Assembly (NCBI RefSeq): GCF_001411555.2
Contig: NC_049903.1
Span: forward strand, 34,964,145-35,028,144
Source of the DNA: Juglans regia
Taxonomy: Eukaryota > Streptophyta > Magnoliopsida > Fagales > Juglandaceae
Direction: 5' to 3'
DNA: 64,000 bases
The position numbers were made by a program, and so were the translations under genes. Positions within the stretch are counted from its first letter, which is position 1. Every line of letters starts with the position of its first letter. Below, piece by piece: positions 47,097 to 58,432 of the stretch. The notes beneath the pieces are model-generated. The model made no database searches, had not been told where the DNA came from, and saw only the letters and a list, made by a program, of their open reading frames with translations.

Positions 47097-47602
47097 TGTT
47101 GGGCATAAAATGAATTATCCATTGGAAGCCCATTGCCAGGTAAAAAAGGAAAGGATAAGGGCAGCCGAGGGATGAAGATAAATGAAAGAAAAGATAAACC
47201 CATAAGTGGTTCATTGATATATAAAAATATGCAAGTGACATAAAGCAAATACGATTCAGCTATTGAAAGGGTAATTCCAAAGAATGAAGAAGACCTTTAT
47301 AAAATTAAATGACCTTTATAAATGTAGACACTTCTCCACACACTCTTGGGACTCTCTCTCTCTCTCTCAAGATTTCTATCAGAACACATCTTCTTCAACC
47401 TTATTTTCTTTATTGTATTGAGGGCAAAGTGAGGCCATGAAAGACTATAAATCTCTGTGTCTCTGCTTTTATTTATATTCTATGTGCTTTATTTATTATT
47501 TACTCCATGGATGAGCATTCAAACATCGTATCAATACTAAAACATCTTGGGTCATTCGACTATAGTATTGGCCTCCGGTCCCATCGAAAAATTGCTTCAA
47601 CA
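47097..47602 (+). repeat. LARD 3' LTR
   Basis: Aligns block by block with 43404-43945 and 31610-32151: GAAGCCCATTGCCA, AAGTGACATAA, CTTCTCCACAC, CT-run, AGGGCAAAGTGAGG and TATTGGCCTCC. Confidence 0.7.
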
Positions 47603-48985
47603 TTACGTATGGATATTTAATAATTATTAGTTAGGAAAGGCACGCTCATTCGTTATTGAAAAATTAGTGGTTCAAATCCCAAATACATCTAGAGGGGAGT
47701 CAATAAGTGTTTTCCAAATTTACTGGACTATTTGAATATATAATCAATCAATCAATCAATCAATTAATTAGATCATAGTAAATAATCAACACATCAATTT
47801 TGATAACAAAGTAGAAACTCATTTGAAGAACGTCTTCAAAATCTATGACCACTCTGGGTGTAAGTCACCTCCTAAAATTCACTACAGAAATTAAGTTCGT
47901 TACAATCAATTTAGAAGCACTTGTAAGATCCTTGAAGTAGCTAAGGGCATCTTTGAACACTTTGAGTATTTCAGAATTTTAGGAATAGTAGTGAAATGGT
48001 TTGAGTGAACATGTTTTATTGAGCTTTGGGAAATGAGAAAGAAAAAATTGACTAAAAACATTATAAATTAAAAAAATTGAGTTAATATAATTTTTGTTTT
48101 GAAGTTTGTAAAAGTTGTATTAATTTTTTTGTTTGAATAATTATTAGGTAATGATTAGATGAAAATGTTAAAAATTGACATTGAAAAATATTTTTTGTTT
48201 GAGTGATGTTTATGAATGAAATTATGAAAGGTTTTGAGAATTTTTTTGTAGTGTCGAAACATGCCCTAAATCTGGCTTGTAACACCACAAATATTCCACT
48301 CGATGTCAGCACCCTAGTAGCTTAAAAAATCCTTCCGAACAACAAATATGTCCACATTAATGGACTCAGCAGTATTTGAACAGGAGCATAATATGATGGA
48401 GATCTATTTATCAAGATAGAATGGATCTTCAATGCACAATGAATCTCCTTAGTATTTTCTATCAAGAATAATTTTAATATTGTAGCTTTGGGCTCTCTCC
48501 ACAGCCTAGAAGTCCTGCATATTGTTCTATATAATATACTTAGTTCGAGTAGACCACTTAGAGAGTCCAAACCCTAGTGAAAAAGTGATTTTCAGAATTT
48601 ACGCTCGAGCAAACTGTTAAACAACTATCAAGTGAACGTTTTATCCAGTTTTTGACTATGTAAATGTTCGAATTTGAAGATTTTTATGAAACATGGATTT
48701 GTCGATAACTTAGTTTTCTTTTCAAGGACACCAATATCACCTCAATCTGATATTAAAATCAAAATTTATAACTAATTTAATCCACCTAGATCGATCTCAT
48801 CAAATCTTACGGATTTACAATTTTTGCACTCTTTGTTCCAATTTCAACCTATACTCTACTTAACATATTTAAAACTGAATTGGACTAAATTTTGTCATAA
48901 GAACATGCCAACATATTAGTTTTACACTATGAGTTTTTAATATTTAATATTTAATATTATTTAAATAAAGAAATAAATAAATATT
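47603..48985. other. AT-rich stretch without recognised genes
   Basis: Contains an (ATCA)n-type run near 47742-47764 and many poly-A/T tracts. No coding region or clear element end was seen. Confidence 0.5.
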
Positions 48986-48989
48986 AGGA

Positions 48990-49440
48990 GTCTTTTAAAT
49001 AAGTTAGGTAGTATTTTATTTTGAATAATTCTACTTATCATCCCCACACACCACACACCACACCTATTTTATTTTTATTTTTCCTATAACAAATATGTGG
49101 TGTATGGATGATAAGTAGAACAACTCAATTAGTTTAACAAGAATAGACTAAAATAAAAAATAAAAAAGAATAATTTTTTTTTAAAATATATAAAGTGTGT
49201 GGTGTGAGATGATGAGTAACATCATTCTTTCATTTTATCAAAATATCTTTTGTAAGCCTTTATAAGGCCATGATCTACCTTAACAATAAATGCATGGAGT
49301 TTTGAACTAATTTTGTTAGCAAACTTTGTTAATTAATTAAGATACCTAAGACCCCTCTTTAAATGTCTTAAAAAAAAAATCTAGTGTTTCTCGAATTATC
49401 CAAGTCATCTTGTATGTTCAATTAATTGGACACGTAAAAT
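48990..49440 (+). repeat. LTR-like repeat (family X), third copy, carrying a MITE
   Basis: Shares TTTTAAATAAGTTAGGTAGTATTT, GTAAGCCTTTATAAGGCCAT and TTCAATTAATTGGACAC in order with 30650-30890 and 42445-42685, but is interrupted by the MITE at 49027-49222. Confidence 0.5.
49027..49222. mobile_element. MITE with TTCTACTTATCATCCCCACACACC ends
   Basis: The left end CTACTTATCATCCCCACACACCAC pairs with TGTGTGGTGTGAGATGATGAGTAAC on the right; a partial internal inverted copy (GTGGTGTATGGATGATAAGTAG) lies at about 49095-49122. The same design is seen at 59302-59468. Confidence 0.7.
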
Positions 49441-49602
49441 AACCTTATCATTGATACAACATGTCCCTTGCACTTAGTAGCACCGATGGATTGTGTTTAT
49501 AGCACTATCCGTAACCTTGAGAAGGTCCCCAACTATGCTGTCACCCAAAGACACCGTCCCCAATGAAAGGGTATATGACAGTGATGTATTAACAATCCAC
49601 AT

Positions 49603-49700
49603 TGTTATGGACGTGTTTCACAACTTCACACGAGCGACCACCTGCAACTAAAGAGTTGTGTGGCTTAGGGGTTCTGGGGAATGCCTTTGATACCTAAGTT
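49603..49700 (-). repeat. Partial 3' LTR of the Tat-like element
   Basis: About 98 bp match 55827-55923 (GACGTGTTTCACA, AAAGAGTTGTGTGGCTT, GGGGTTCTGGGGAA), then the match ends abruptly. Confidence 0.7.
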
Positions 49701-51845
49701 CTTCATGACCCTATGATTCCCTTGTTCGTCATGAAGGAGCCACTGCTAACCCTATCAGAGAAGGGGAAAATGCTCCTCGCGAATTGGACGCCACGATGGA
49801 CAGCTTCAACATCCTGAATTTGGTGGCTTTAGGATTGCCTGATCAGTATCGCGGAGCTGTCGATGCGAGAGGTATGGTCGTTTATGTTGCCCTTTATATC
49901 GCATGTTTGTGATGGGGCTTTGTTTGCCCTTTGTACGACCTGTCCGTGATGTGTTAGACGTCTTAGGACTTGCCTCGGCCCAATTGGTGCCTAATGCCTG
50001 GAAGATTTTAATGGCTTGTTGTGTTCATTGGCGGCAAGTGTTAGAGCCTACAGGTGATGAATACCTTGATCTCACAGCCGATGAGTTCCTTTCTCTTCTG
50101 TTCTTTGTCTCGGGTGATTGTTGGGAATTCCCCATGGATGAGGTATCGAATCGAAAATTCCCTATTAGGGCTTCATGGTCTCCAATTCCCGAGGAGCGTG
50201 GATTCTAGATTCTCCTTTCTACCCGAGAGGAATCTCGTATTCAATTGGTGCAGGCTTGTTGGGAATTCCCTCCATTATTGATAGATTCTTAATGGTACCT
50301 AGTCGGTTGTATGTTTTTGGGTGTGAATTTCTAGGTGCCCCATCGTCGGCGAGTGGCTTAAAAAGGTGGTCACAACCCACAACCGGGGGGGCGGGGGGGG
50401 GGGAAGAAAAAGAAAACTCATGTTTCTGTGACACCTTCAGATGAATCCAGTTCTACAAAGGGTGCGCCCTCGCCACCACCTTTGACCAGTTTCCGGGAAA
50501 AATCAATTCTCCCCCAGTACCTTCAACCAATTCCCTTGACGATATTATGGCTTAAGCCGAGGCTGATCTCGATTTAGTGATAGTGGCAGAAGCTGTCTTA
50601 TCGCCAACTATACCATCTGTAGTTACTCAGCAAACAGGAGATTGCATCAACTGAGATGAGGGCGACGACATTGTAACTCTGAACCCAGAGTTCCGTAATG
50701 CACCTTCGACTGTACTGAGTAGCTTTCCTTCTTTTGACGCTTCTGGGGAATCCCTTCGAGTCGAGGATGTTGAAGACCTGTTGGCGGGAGCTGCTACTCT
50801 TGCATCTAGCTCGCCCCTTGCCTCGACCATCTCGGGTGGGGTTATCCCTGAGTTGCCTTTTGTCTTTCCAACCATATCTCCTGCTAGCGAGAGTAGGGTA
50901 TCGATCCTCTCTTCAACTTTTAGCATTTTCCCTGCCGGGGGTGGTGAGCCTTCTTCAACTTTTCCAATGGAGAATCCTCTCGCCAGTCCTCCTCGAGAAT
51001 CACTTACTCCGGAAGGTGATGTAGAACTGGCTCCAATCAATAGGCGGGAGTGAATACAAGCATTCCTCCAAGCGTTTGATCAAAGTCTGCTCTAGATACT
51101 TCTGCTTTAGTGGGTTTCACTGGTGTTTCCTTTAAGGTTCCTAACCCTCGTGGTTCATTTAGTTCTCGTCTAGCTAGTCCCTCTCAGCACTCACATGCCC
51201 GCCGTGAAGAGACCTTTCACTCTACCGTTCATAACCATCGAAGTATCCTTTCGCTAGTGAGTTTCTTTGCCTTATTATTTATTTTTTTCTTTCCTGCTAT
51301 TTTTGACTCTATCTTCTTTCTTTTTCTCTTCTCTCATTTTTTTAGGGAGTTAATTGTCTGGTGGTCGTTTTGGTTGAGGATCGTTTGGAATTAGGGGAAG
51401 AAAACCAATCTATGTGATCCTTCATTGATTAGGCCCATAGTGCCGTCCGTGCTACTCGTGCCGAGGAGAAGGAGATGGCGGGCAAACTATCCCAAGTTGA
51501 GTCTCGTTCCTTTGAATAGAGTTGGCGAGCTCTTTGGAGGAATTTGACCATCATTGTTGCGAAGCAGAGACGAACAGGAAGGAACGGGATGCTCTAACTA
51601 CTCGCCTCAAACAAATGAAAGCAGAGAATGACGAGTTGAAGAAGGCGAAGGATGATTACGCCGCTCGCCTGCTAACCTCTGAAGAAGTATACCATGAAGC
51701 CAATACTAGATTGAGCATAACTGATGGTGAGAAGGTAAGGGCCGAACAAGATTTGGCGGCGGCGAAAAAAGATCTTAAGGATCATGACCACCATTATTTG
51801 GAGCTGAATCAGGTTCTAGAGATTTGCAAAAAGCAATTGTCATAA
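49700..51845 (+). pseudogene. Antisense ORF of the Tat-like element (PF04195-type N-terminus, coiled-coil C-terminus), broken
   Basis: On the strand opposite to pol, 49903-50208 encodes VLGLASAQLVPNAWKILMACCVHW, typical of the family named putative gypsy type transposon. After a Ser/Pro-rich stretch (50627-51060), 51522-51845 encodes a heptad-rich coiled coil (ETNRKERDALTTRLKQMKAE, DDYAARLLTSEEVYHEA). Such antisense ORFs lie between pol and the 3' LTR in several plant Tat elements (Grande is the classic case); their role is not settled. Frames are interrupted, with an unusual G run at about 50386-50401. Confidence 0.6.
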
Positions 51846-52414
51846 TTGAAAGATAAGGTGACTGAATTGAACACCGAGTTGGTCCGTTCTCAGAGTGAGG
51901 TTGCTCGCATTCTTCCTCAATTGGTGGCTGCTTACTCTGTTCAAAACTGAGCCTAGGGTCTTGGGTTCAAGCTTGGGATTAAACAGTTGCATGAGTTCTT
52001 AGTCAACCATCCTGAGGAAGATCCTCGTACCCTGAACTAGAAATCAATCTGAGCTAATTCTTTTGCTTACCATATTTTTTTATTCTTTTGGAAGGGATAC
52101 TATGCCGGACGCCTTCCCCTTCCTCGTACTTCTTGAAGATTTTTCTTTTCAGCCTTCGTATTGGGGACAAGATACTAAGAGTTTTTCTTTTAAAGGACTA
52201 TGTTTTGCTTACAATTTGGTTCTTGACTTTAATGATGTAAATGCTACTTCAATATTGTCGTACTGTTTCCCTTGTTATCTTGCTCTATATTGTGTTATTT
52301 TCTTAAAGGAATCAAACTGGAATATGGAGTACATGGCTCTACCCCGCAATTTTCTCCTCCTGAAGGAGGTGCATGATCATTGGGTTATGTATGTCTATCT
52401 TTTTTTATGATAAG

Positions 52415-52935
52415 AGTGTGGCAGGAGGTAGCCTTGATCACGCAACTCTAGAAAATGGCAAGTGGTGTAGGGGAGGATGCCTCGATTGCGTAACCTTGGC
52501 GATAAAAGTGTGGCAGGAGGTAGTCTCGATCATTCAACTCACCTCCCGCCACATTCTGGCGAGTGTCGAGTGGTGTAGAGGGAGGATGCCTCGACCATGC
52601 AACTCTGGTGAGTGGTGTAGTGGGAGGATGGTTTGACCGTGTAATCTTGGTGATAAGACTGCGGTGGGAGGTAGCCTCGACCGCGCAACTCTAGCGAATG
52701 GTGAGTGGTGTAGAGGGAGGATGCATCGACCATGTAACCTTGGCGATAAGAGTGTGGCGGGAGGTAGCCTCGATTGCACAACTCTGGCGAGTGGCAAGTG
52801 GTGTAGTGGGAGGATGTCTCCACAGTGTAACCTTGGCGATAAGTGTGTGGGGGGTGGTAGCCTCGACCGTGCAACTCTGGCGAGTGGTGTAGCGGGATTA
52901 TGCCTCCACCGCATAACCTTGGCGATAAGAGTTAG
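52415..52935. repeat. Minisatellite, about 100-110 bp units
   Basis: About five units carry GATAAGAGTGTGGC(A/G)GGAGGTAGCCTCGA, CAACTCTGGCGAGTGG and GTGTAG(T/A)GGGAGGATGCCTCGACC. It lies inside the Tat-like element between the antisense ORF and the integrase, open in several frames without resembling a known protein. Confidence 0.8.
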
Positions 52936-53019
52936 ATGCAAAAAAATATTCCGCAACTAAATTAACTGACATAAATATGCAAAATAATATCAATGACAAA
53001 GTTTTCACAGCTTTCAAAC

Positions 53020-54829
53020 TTATTGTACTGAATGGTTCCTTTTGTGGGCTGCCACTCTTATTTCGGCATCCATCCTCACTTCTTCCAACGTGTCCAAATT
53101 CTGTTCCAGCTTCTTATCATTTGCTTCGACCTCGAACCTTTCCTTTCGGTAGCTGGGCAATCCCACCTCTATTGGTATCATTGCTTCACTCCCATATGCT
53201 AAGGCAAACAATGTTTCGCCCGTCATAGTTTTTGTCGTTGTCCTGTATGCCCACAAAATCCCAGGGAGCTCATTCGCCCATGCCCATTTTCGCTCGTTTA
53301 CTTTCTTTTTTAGTAGTCCAACAATGGTTTGTTGGTTGTTTGAACCTGCCCATTTGCTTGCGGATGTCCTGGGGAGGAGTATTTGACCTTGATCCCGAGT
53401 TCGACAAATACGCAGTAATTATTTGAGTCAAATTGTTTACCGTTGTCTGAGATAATGCTTTGTGGCACCCCGAACCTACATACTATAGTCTTCCATAAAA
53501 ACCTTGTCAAGTTTTAGGCGGTCACTGTCGTCATTGCCTCAACTTCTACCCACTTGGTAAAGTAATCAACGGCGACAATGATGAATTTGGTTCCTCCTTT
53601 GCTTAGAGGCATAGGGCCGACCATGTCTATACCCCATTGAGAGAATGGCCAAGGGGAAAGTATCGATCTGAGTTCTTCGGGATGAGTGTTCAAGATTAGC
53701 ACGTGTAGCTGACATTAAACACATCCTTTTACAAACTCTTTTGCGTCTCTTAGGGCATTTGGCCAATAGTACCCTACCCATATGATCTTCACGGCAAGGG
53801 ATCTCCCTCTTTAGTGGTTTTCATACACTACTTCATGCACCTCTTTCATGACGTATTTGGCCTCTTCTTTCGATATATATCTTAATAATGGGGTCGAAAA
53901 ACCTCGCTTATATAGCCTCCCATTTTCCATGGTAAATCAGGCCGCCCTGTTTCTAACTTTCCTCGCTTCCTCACGGGCGGTAGGGAGGTCCCCTATTCAT
54001 AGGTATTTGATTATATTATCCACTCACTTCGGCTTGCTATCTCCTATCTCCAACACTTCATTTCCTACAGTCGGTATGTTAACAACCCACATAGTGACCT
54101 CCCATGGTAAAGTTTCCTCTTTCTTCACCGAGGCTACTCATGCTAATCGATCGACTTTCCAAATGTCAACTCGAGGGATTCGCTTGATTTGGAAGTACTA
54201 AAGGCAATTGCACCCTTCCTGGACCTAATGGAGGTACTTGATCAATTTTGGTCCTTTAGCCAAATACTCTCCTGTGATTTGTCCAACAACGACTTGTGAA
54301 TCCACTTTCATCTCGATTTCCTTCCCGCCTGAAGTCTCCACTATAGCCAACCCTGTGAGCATTGCTTCATATTCAACTTCATTATTTGTTACCTAGAAAC
54401 TTAGCCATATTGCATGATTCAACTCGGTCCCATCATTTGTTATTGTGTGCACGCCCACGCCACCTCCTGTTCTGTAAGATGACCCAACAACATACACTTG
54501 CCATGGCGTTCTCTCTGGAGTCTTGGGCATCTCTTCTTGGAAATTTACAAATTCCACTACAGAGGCAGCTAGGATTGTCCTTTGACGAAGGTTTTGTGAA
54601 CATAATTGATGTCATACTCGCTTAGTTCTGTGGACCACTTAAACAATCGTGGCCGAGGTGTCGGGCCTTTGCAGCACTTCTGTAAGGGCGACGAGGTAAT
54701 GCCTTTTATCGAGTGGGTCTGAAAATAGAGACGCAAGTGTCGCACAGCCGTCACCTCGGTGAAAGCAATTAACTCTATCTTGGGATACCTTGTCTCGACT
54801 CCTTTTAAGGCTCGGCTTACATAGTACAC
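53020..54829 (-). pseudogene. Tat-like pol: RNase H domains and integrase, broken
   Basis: Minus strand: RT-associated RNase H (YYVSRALKGVETRYPKIELIAF, 54829-54570); a second, plant-type RNase H (YVVGSSYRTGGGVGVHT, NNEVEYEAMLTGLA, about 54500-54330), as in Tat elements; then integrase core (WPFSQWGIDMVGPMPLSKGG, VDYFTKWVEVEA, about 53650-53530; GVPQSIISDNGKQFDS and PQANGQVQTTNK, about 53470-53330). The dual RNase H is a hallmark of the Tat lineage. Several stops and frameshifts inactivate it. Confidence 0.78.
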
Positions 54830-54895
54830 ATGTCTCTGCTCCTTCCCTTTTTCCCTTACTAAAGCTGCAGATACGACATTTGGGGTTTCGGCTAA

Positions 54896-55796
54896 CTACA
54901 ATGACAACGGCTCTCCTTGCTTAGTTTGGCTAAGCAACGACGGTTGTGCCAAGCATTCCTTGAGTTGTGCAAACGCCTCCTCGCACTTAGGGTCCCAGCC
55001 TTGTACTTTTTTAAGGACTCGAAAGAAAGAAAGATACCTATCCGTCGATCTAAACATGAACCTATTTAGTACCACTATTTTCCCCGCCAGCTTTTGAACT
55101 TCGTTTAAGTTCGTAGATGACTTCATCTCAATTATTGCCTTCAAATTCTCAGGATTTATCTCGATGCCCCTTTCCTGAGACCATGAACCCCAGAAATTTG
55201 CCTGATTGTACTCCGAATGTGCAATTAGTTGGGTTAAGTTTCATCTTGTATCGGTGTAGCACACTGAAGGCTTCGTGGAGTGTCATGTGGGTTTTGAAGG
55301 TTTCCAAATACTCCATTCGATCTTTAGATCCGTCGTACATGTCTATTGTTGGGACTTTGAATTTTTGTGGTGGGGGTACTGCCATGATTTCTGCGTTGTA
55401 CGACAGATTACTACTGGTTAGCAATTCATCCACTGAAGAATTTGTCCCCATTTTTTTGGCCATCTCTTCATATTTGTCCATCAAACTACACAGGTTATGG
55501 TACTGCTTTCTCATTTCCTCATTTTCTTGAGGAGTTCGGCTAACTCTAGTACTATGTGCTTCTATCTCGACCCTGTCGGCTTGGCTGGGCTTTGTGTCCC
55601 CTCATGATGGCCCATTTTTTGCCTTGAGGGTCTCGTTCTCCTTCCGTAGTGAGTCTGCCTTAGCAATGAGTTTTTTTACCATTTCCTCCATTTCTGTGAG
55701 CCTTCCCCCCATGTTTCGCAACGTCACTTCCTGGTGTCTGGTTGCCTGAGATCGAGTGGTGGTGGGCATGTGAAAAATACATTGGTTGTAGGACAA
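54896..55796 (-). pseudogene. Tat-like gag fused to the end of RT by an internal deletion
   Basis: The gag part runs from 55796 (MSYNQCIFHM, coiled coil MVKKLIAKADSLRKENETLK) through PPQKFKVPTIDMYDGSKDRMEYLETFKTHMTLH. The same frame (55514-55149) then passes directly into RT thumb sequence (EAFSVLHRYKMKLNPTNCTFGVQSGKFLGFMVS). The rest of gag, protease and the RT catalytic core are missing. RT connection-region sequence continues at 55144-54896 (FRVLKKVQGWDPKCEEAFAQLK). The deletion removes the DD active site, so the element cannot replicate itself. Confidence 0.75.
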
Positions 55797-55826
55797 ATAG
55801 AGATAAATCCCACAGACGGCGCCAAT

Positions 55827-56330
55827 TGTTATGGACGTGTTTCACAGCTTCACACACGCAATCACCTACAACCAAAGAGTTGTGTGGCTTGGGGGTTCTG
55901 GGGAACGCTTTCGATGCCTAAGTCATCGATCACAATGAGAATCTCATTTTCTAGACAAATGAATTAGATGATCTTCACATACCTGGGTGATATGTATATA
56001 TATATAGCCCTTGAAATTTTTGTTGTCATGTGATAGCGGGTTTATCTGTTATTTGAAATTCAAGTCTCGGGATATAGAACTTAGTCAAATCCAAATGATC
56101 GGGTAGCTCTCTTTGTCTGAGAGACTCTCAATCAGTTATTCTTTCAACGGCTAGGATGGATTGAGCTCTCAGGGGATTGAGTTATTAGCCTGAGTTGTAG
56201 TCCAAGCACATGAAGCAATATATTAGGCCTCGAAGTGGTATTTAGCCCCTTCCACGCACGATCACAACCCTTTCAGCATCCGCATAGCAATTGAATTAGC
56301 AATTGGCAACCTTATTCACAATTGTGTTTT
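55827..56330 (-). repeat. 5' LTR of the Tat-like element
   Basis: Begins TGTTATGGACG immediately beside the reversed primer site TCCCACAGACGGCGCCAAT. It contains a TATATATATATAG box near 55995. The far boundary is approximate. Confidence 0.65.
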
Positions 56331-57230
56331 AATACGAGTGTATTTTAATAAAATAATAATTTTTTATAAATTATTTTATAAAAATGTCATTGAAAAGGAT
56401 TACGTAAATGATAGTGTGTTTATCTACTTTCTTTAAAAAAAACAGAAAAACAGTTTGAGAAATGAAGTACACGTTGCAGAGGGGGGCATTATTTGCTTAT
56501 TCTCTTCGTGGAATGAAAACAAACGGAGTAGTGATGCCATGTATTACTTAATTGAAACTGTTAATTTATGTTATCTATCCGTGACCATGTCCGCATTACA
56601 TATACTATTTAATATAAAATAACAAGGACAAAAACAAAGTCAGGGGTCCGACAATTTGATAAGGTGGACCACAGAGGGAGTCGCACAAACCGCCCAAACC
56701 AATCAGATAGCAATTTGCTCAATTTATTAATATGCAATACAATTCACGAATAAAACTAGTAAAAGAAGGATAGGAATATCTTGGGCTGGACCGGCCGCGA
56801 AATGGTCCTCAGCCACACAAATCTTTAATCTACTTATTTTAATAGGTCTTAATGATTTTTATCAGCCTTGGAAGTAAAGACAGTGGGGGAGGCTGAATGA
56901 TTGTGATTTGTAATCAAATTTTTTTTTTTTTTAAGCAATTAAAATTCCTTATCAATATCACGTCAAGGACATTACCCACCACCCACAAGTCTTCCTCTTT
57001 ACCAAAATAAAGTGCTGTCTATCGTAGGGTGGCGCATTAGCCTATTTCAACTTTCCTAGTGTCGCTTAACGTTTGTTGCCGTAGGGTATTTAGCAGAATA
57101 TATAAAAATATGTTCGAAGAAAGGTATATAAATATGTTCCTGGAAGGGCATATATTTAGGCAAGTTGCCTTGGGAACCTCAAAGGGCAAATTAATCGTTT
57201 TTATCGTCTCCCTCCGTCTCTCTCACTAGA
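56331..57230 (+). promoter_or_regulatory. Intergenic region and promoter of the LURP-one-related gene
   Basis: AT-rich, without ORFs. TATATAAAAATATG near 57098 and TATATAAATATG near 57125 are candidate TATA elements about 100-130 bp before the ATG at 57231. No other element was recognised. Confidence 0.4.
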
Positions 57231-57997
57231 ATGACAAGAGTATACCCCAGCAACGTAGCCGAGAGGCTCGAAACCACCACCACCTCATCCTCTCCCGCCG
57301 GAAGCAACGACAGCGCGGCAATTCTAACGGTTTGGAAGAAGTCTCTACTGTTCAACTGTAATGGATTTACAGTATTTGACGGCAAGGGAAATCTGGTTTT
57401 TAGAGTAGATAACTATGTGGCAGGTAATAAGGGCGAGATCGTTCTCATGGATGCTACCGGCAAACCTATCCTTACCATCCGCCGCAAGGCATGTATCTCT
57501 CTCTCTCTCTCTCTCAACAGTAACTGATTGGATCTTGGTTGATCGGATATATTTACATATATGATGTGTATGATCATCAGATCAGGTTGAGCCTAGGAGA
57601 CAACTGGCTGGTGTATGATGGAGAGTCGGCGGTCAATCCTCTATTTCTGGCGAGGAAGTACGTGAATATCCTCAACACTAAGTACTTGGCTAACGTCAGT
57701 TTAGGAACTGGTGGGAGTGGCTCATCATCATTGTCCTCGTTATCGAGCAGCGGCGACGGCAAGAACGTGCTTTATGAGATCGAGGGTTGTTTCGCACAAA
57801 GATGCTGCGTGGTGTTGGACAAAAAGAGGAGACGGGTAGCGGAGATCAAGCCGAAGGAGCCGGTGGGAGAAGTAGCCTTTGGACTGGATGTGTTCCGCCT
57901 TATCGTACAGCCCGAAATCGACGCACCGCTCGCCATGGCACTTGTCATCATTCTCGATCAGATGTTCGGATCTTCTAGACGCCTAATGTCCAAATAA
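57231..57997 (+). CDS. LURP-one-related protein (DUF567, tubby-like fold), 2 exons, about 224 aa
   Basis: Exon 1, 57231-57488, encodes MTRVYPSNVAERLE...LTVWKKSLLFNCNGFTVFDG, GNLVFRVDNY, GNKGEIVLMDATGKPILTIRRK. Exon 2, about 57581-57997, encodes LSLGDNWLVYDGES, VNILNTKYLANV, VAEIKPKEPVGEVAFGLDVFRLIVQPEIDAPLAMALVIILDQMF and a stop. This is the complete DUF567 domain in the usual two-exon plant arrangement, closest in feel to Arabidopsis LURP-one-related 8. Arabidopsis LURP1 acts in basal defence; functions of most relatives are unknown. In-frame joining needs donor AAG/GCATGT (a GC-AG intron) and acceptor CATCAG at 57580. A Ser/Gly-rich insert (GTGGSGSSSLSSLSSSGDG) lies in the middle of the domain. 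The gene looks intact. Confidence 0.88.
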
Positions 57998-58366
57998 TTA
58001 CCTACCTATCGATCTCCCTGGCTAGCTCACTTCCTCGTTAACTAATCATATATTCCACCGCAACGGATTGGATCGACGAAGAACATTCTTTTCCCAATCA
58101 AACCGATCGATCATCCTTCACCATCACTTGTACGTACTAACTGTTACCCCCGCCAACCGCTCTACCGCAGCACCATCTCCACCTCATGTAAGCCCAGTTT
58201 TTCGTGCTGCTTTTTTTCCCCCCTTTCTCTCTTTGTTGCGTGGATATCATACATCTTCCCAGCCCCTCTTTGCCTTTTTGGGTTATCTCCCACTTTCCCT
58301 GAAGAAACTCCTTTTCTTCCTTTAATTTCGTTTTCCTTTAAAATAATCGTAGGAGCTTGGTTTTTC

Positions 58367-58370
<4 letters not shown>
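57998..58370 (+). other. Probable 3' UTR and flank of the LURP-one-related gene
   Basis: CT-rich and C-rich sequence without coding similarity; small ORFs here look incidental. Confidence 0.35.

Positions 58371-58429
<59 letters not shown>
58371..58429. repeat. (TA)n microsatellite, about 29 units
   Basis: Uninterrupted TA dinucleotides; the exact length may be unreliable in assembly. Confidence 0.95.

Positions 58430-58432
<3 letters not shown>

Larger units (their letters stand above)
43404..47602 (+). mobile_element. Non-autonomous LTR retrotransposon (LARD-like), complete, about 4.2 kb
   Basis: The 5' LTR at 43404-43945 (TGTTGGGTATAAATTG...) is followed by ATTGGTGCCGTG, a gypsy-like primer site. 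The 3' LTR at 47097-47602 (TGTTGGGCATAAAATG...TTCAACA) is preceded by a purine-rich GAATTGCGGGGTAAC. The internal 3.15 kb has no retroelement protein. LTRs share the order of blocks but differ at many positions, so the element is old. The 5 bp flanks (TCACT and TTACG) do not match, so a target-site duplication is not confirmed. Confidence 0.65.
49603..56330 (-). mobile_element. Tat-like Ty3/gypsy element, rearranged, with antisense ORF
   Basis: TGTTATGGACGTGTTTCACA(A/G)CTTCACAC begins at 49603 and at 55827, marking homologous LTR ends. On the minus strand the right LTR is followed by ATTGGCGCCGTCTGTGGGA, the usual primer site of Tat/Athila-type elements. Minus-strand gag, RT, RNase H and integrase fragments occupy 55796-53020, and a plus-strand ORF region occupies 49690-51845. 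The left LTR match stops near 49700, where ORF-related sequence begins, so most of the 3' LTR is deleted. The right LTR end is not certain; 56330 is an estimate. Confidence 0.75.

Noticed and set aside
43399..47607. Target-site duplication for the LARD
   Set aside because: The 5 bp flanks TCACT and TTACG do not match, so no duplication is claimed.
50627..51053. Separate host gene with Ser/Pro-rich protein
   Set aside because: It lies between the PF04195-like and coiled-coil parts of the antisense ORF of the Tat-like element, so it is more simply the middle of that ORF.
52534..52956. His/Pro/Leu-rich protein on the minus strand
   Set aside because: It is a translation of the 100-110 bp minisatellite.
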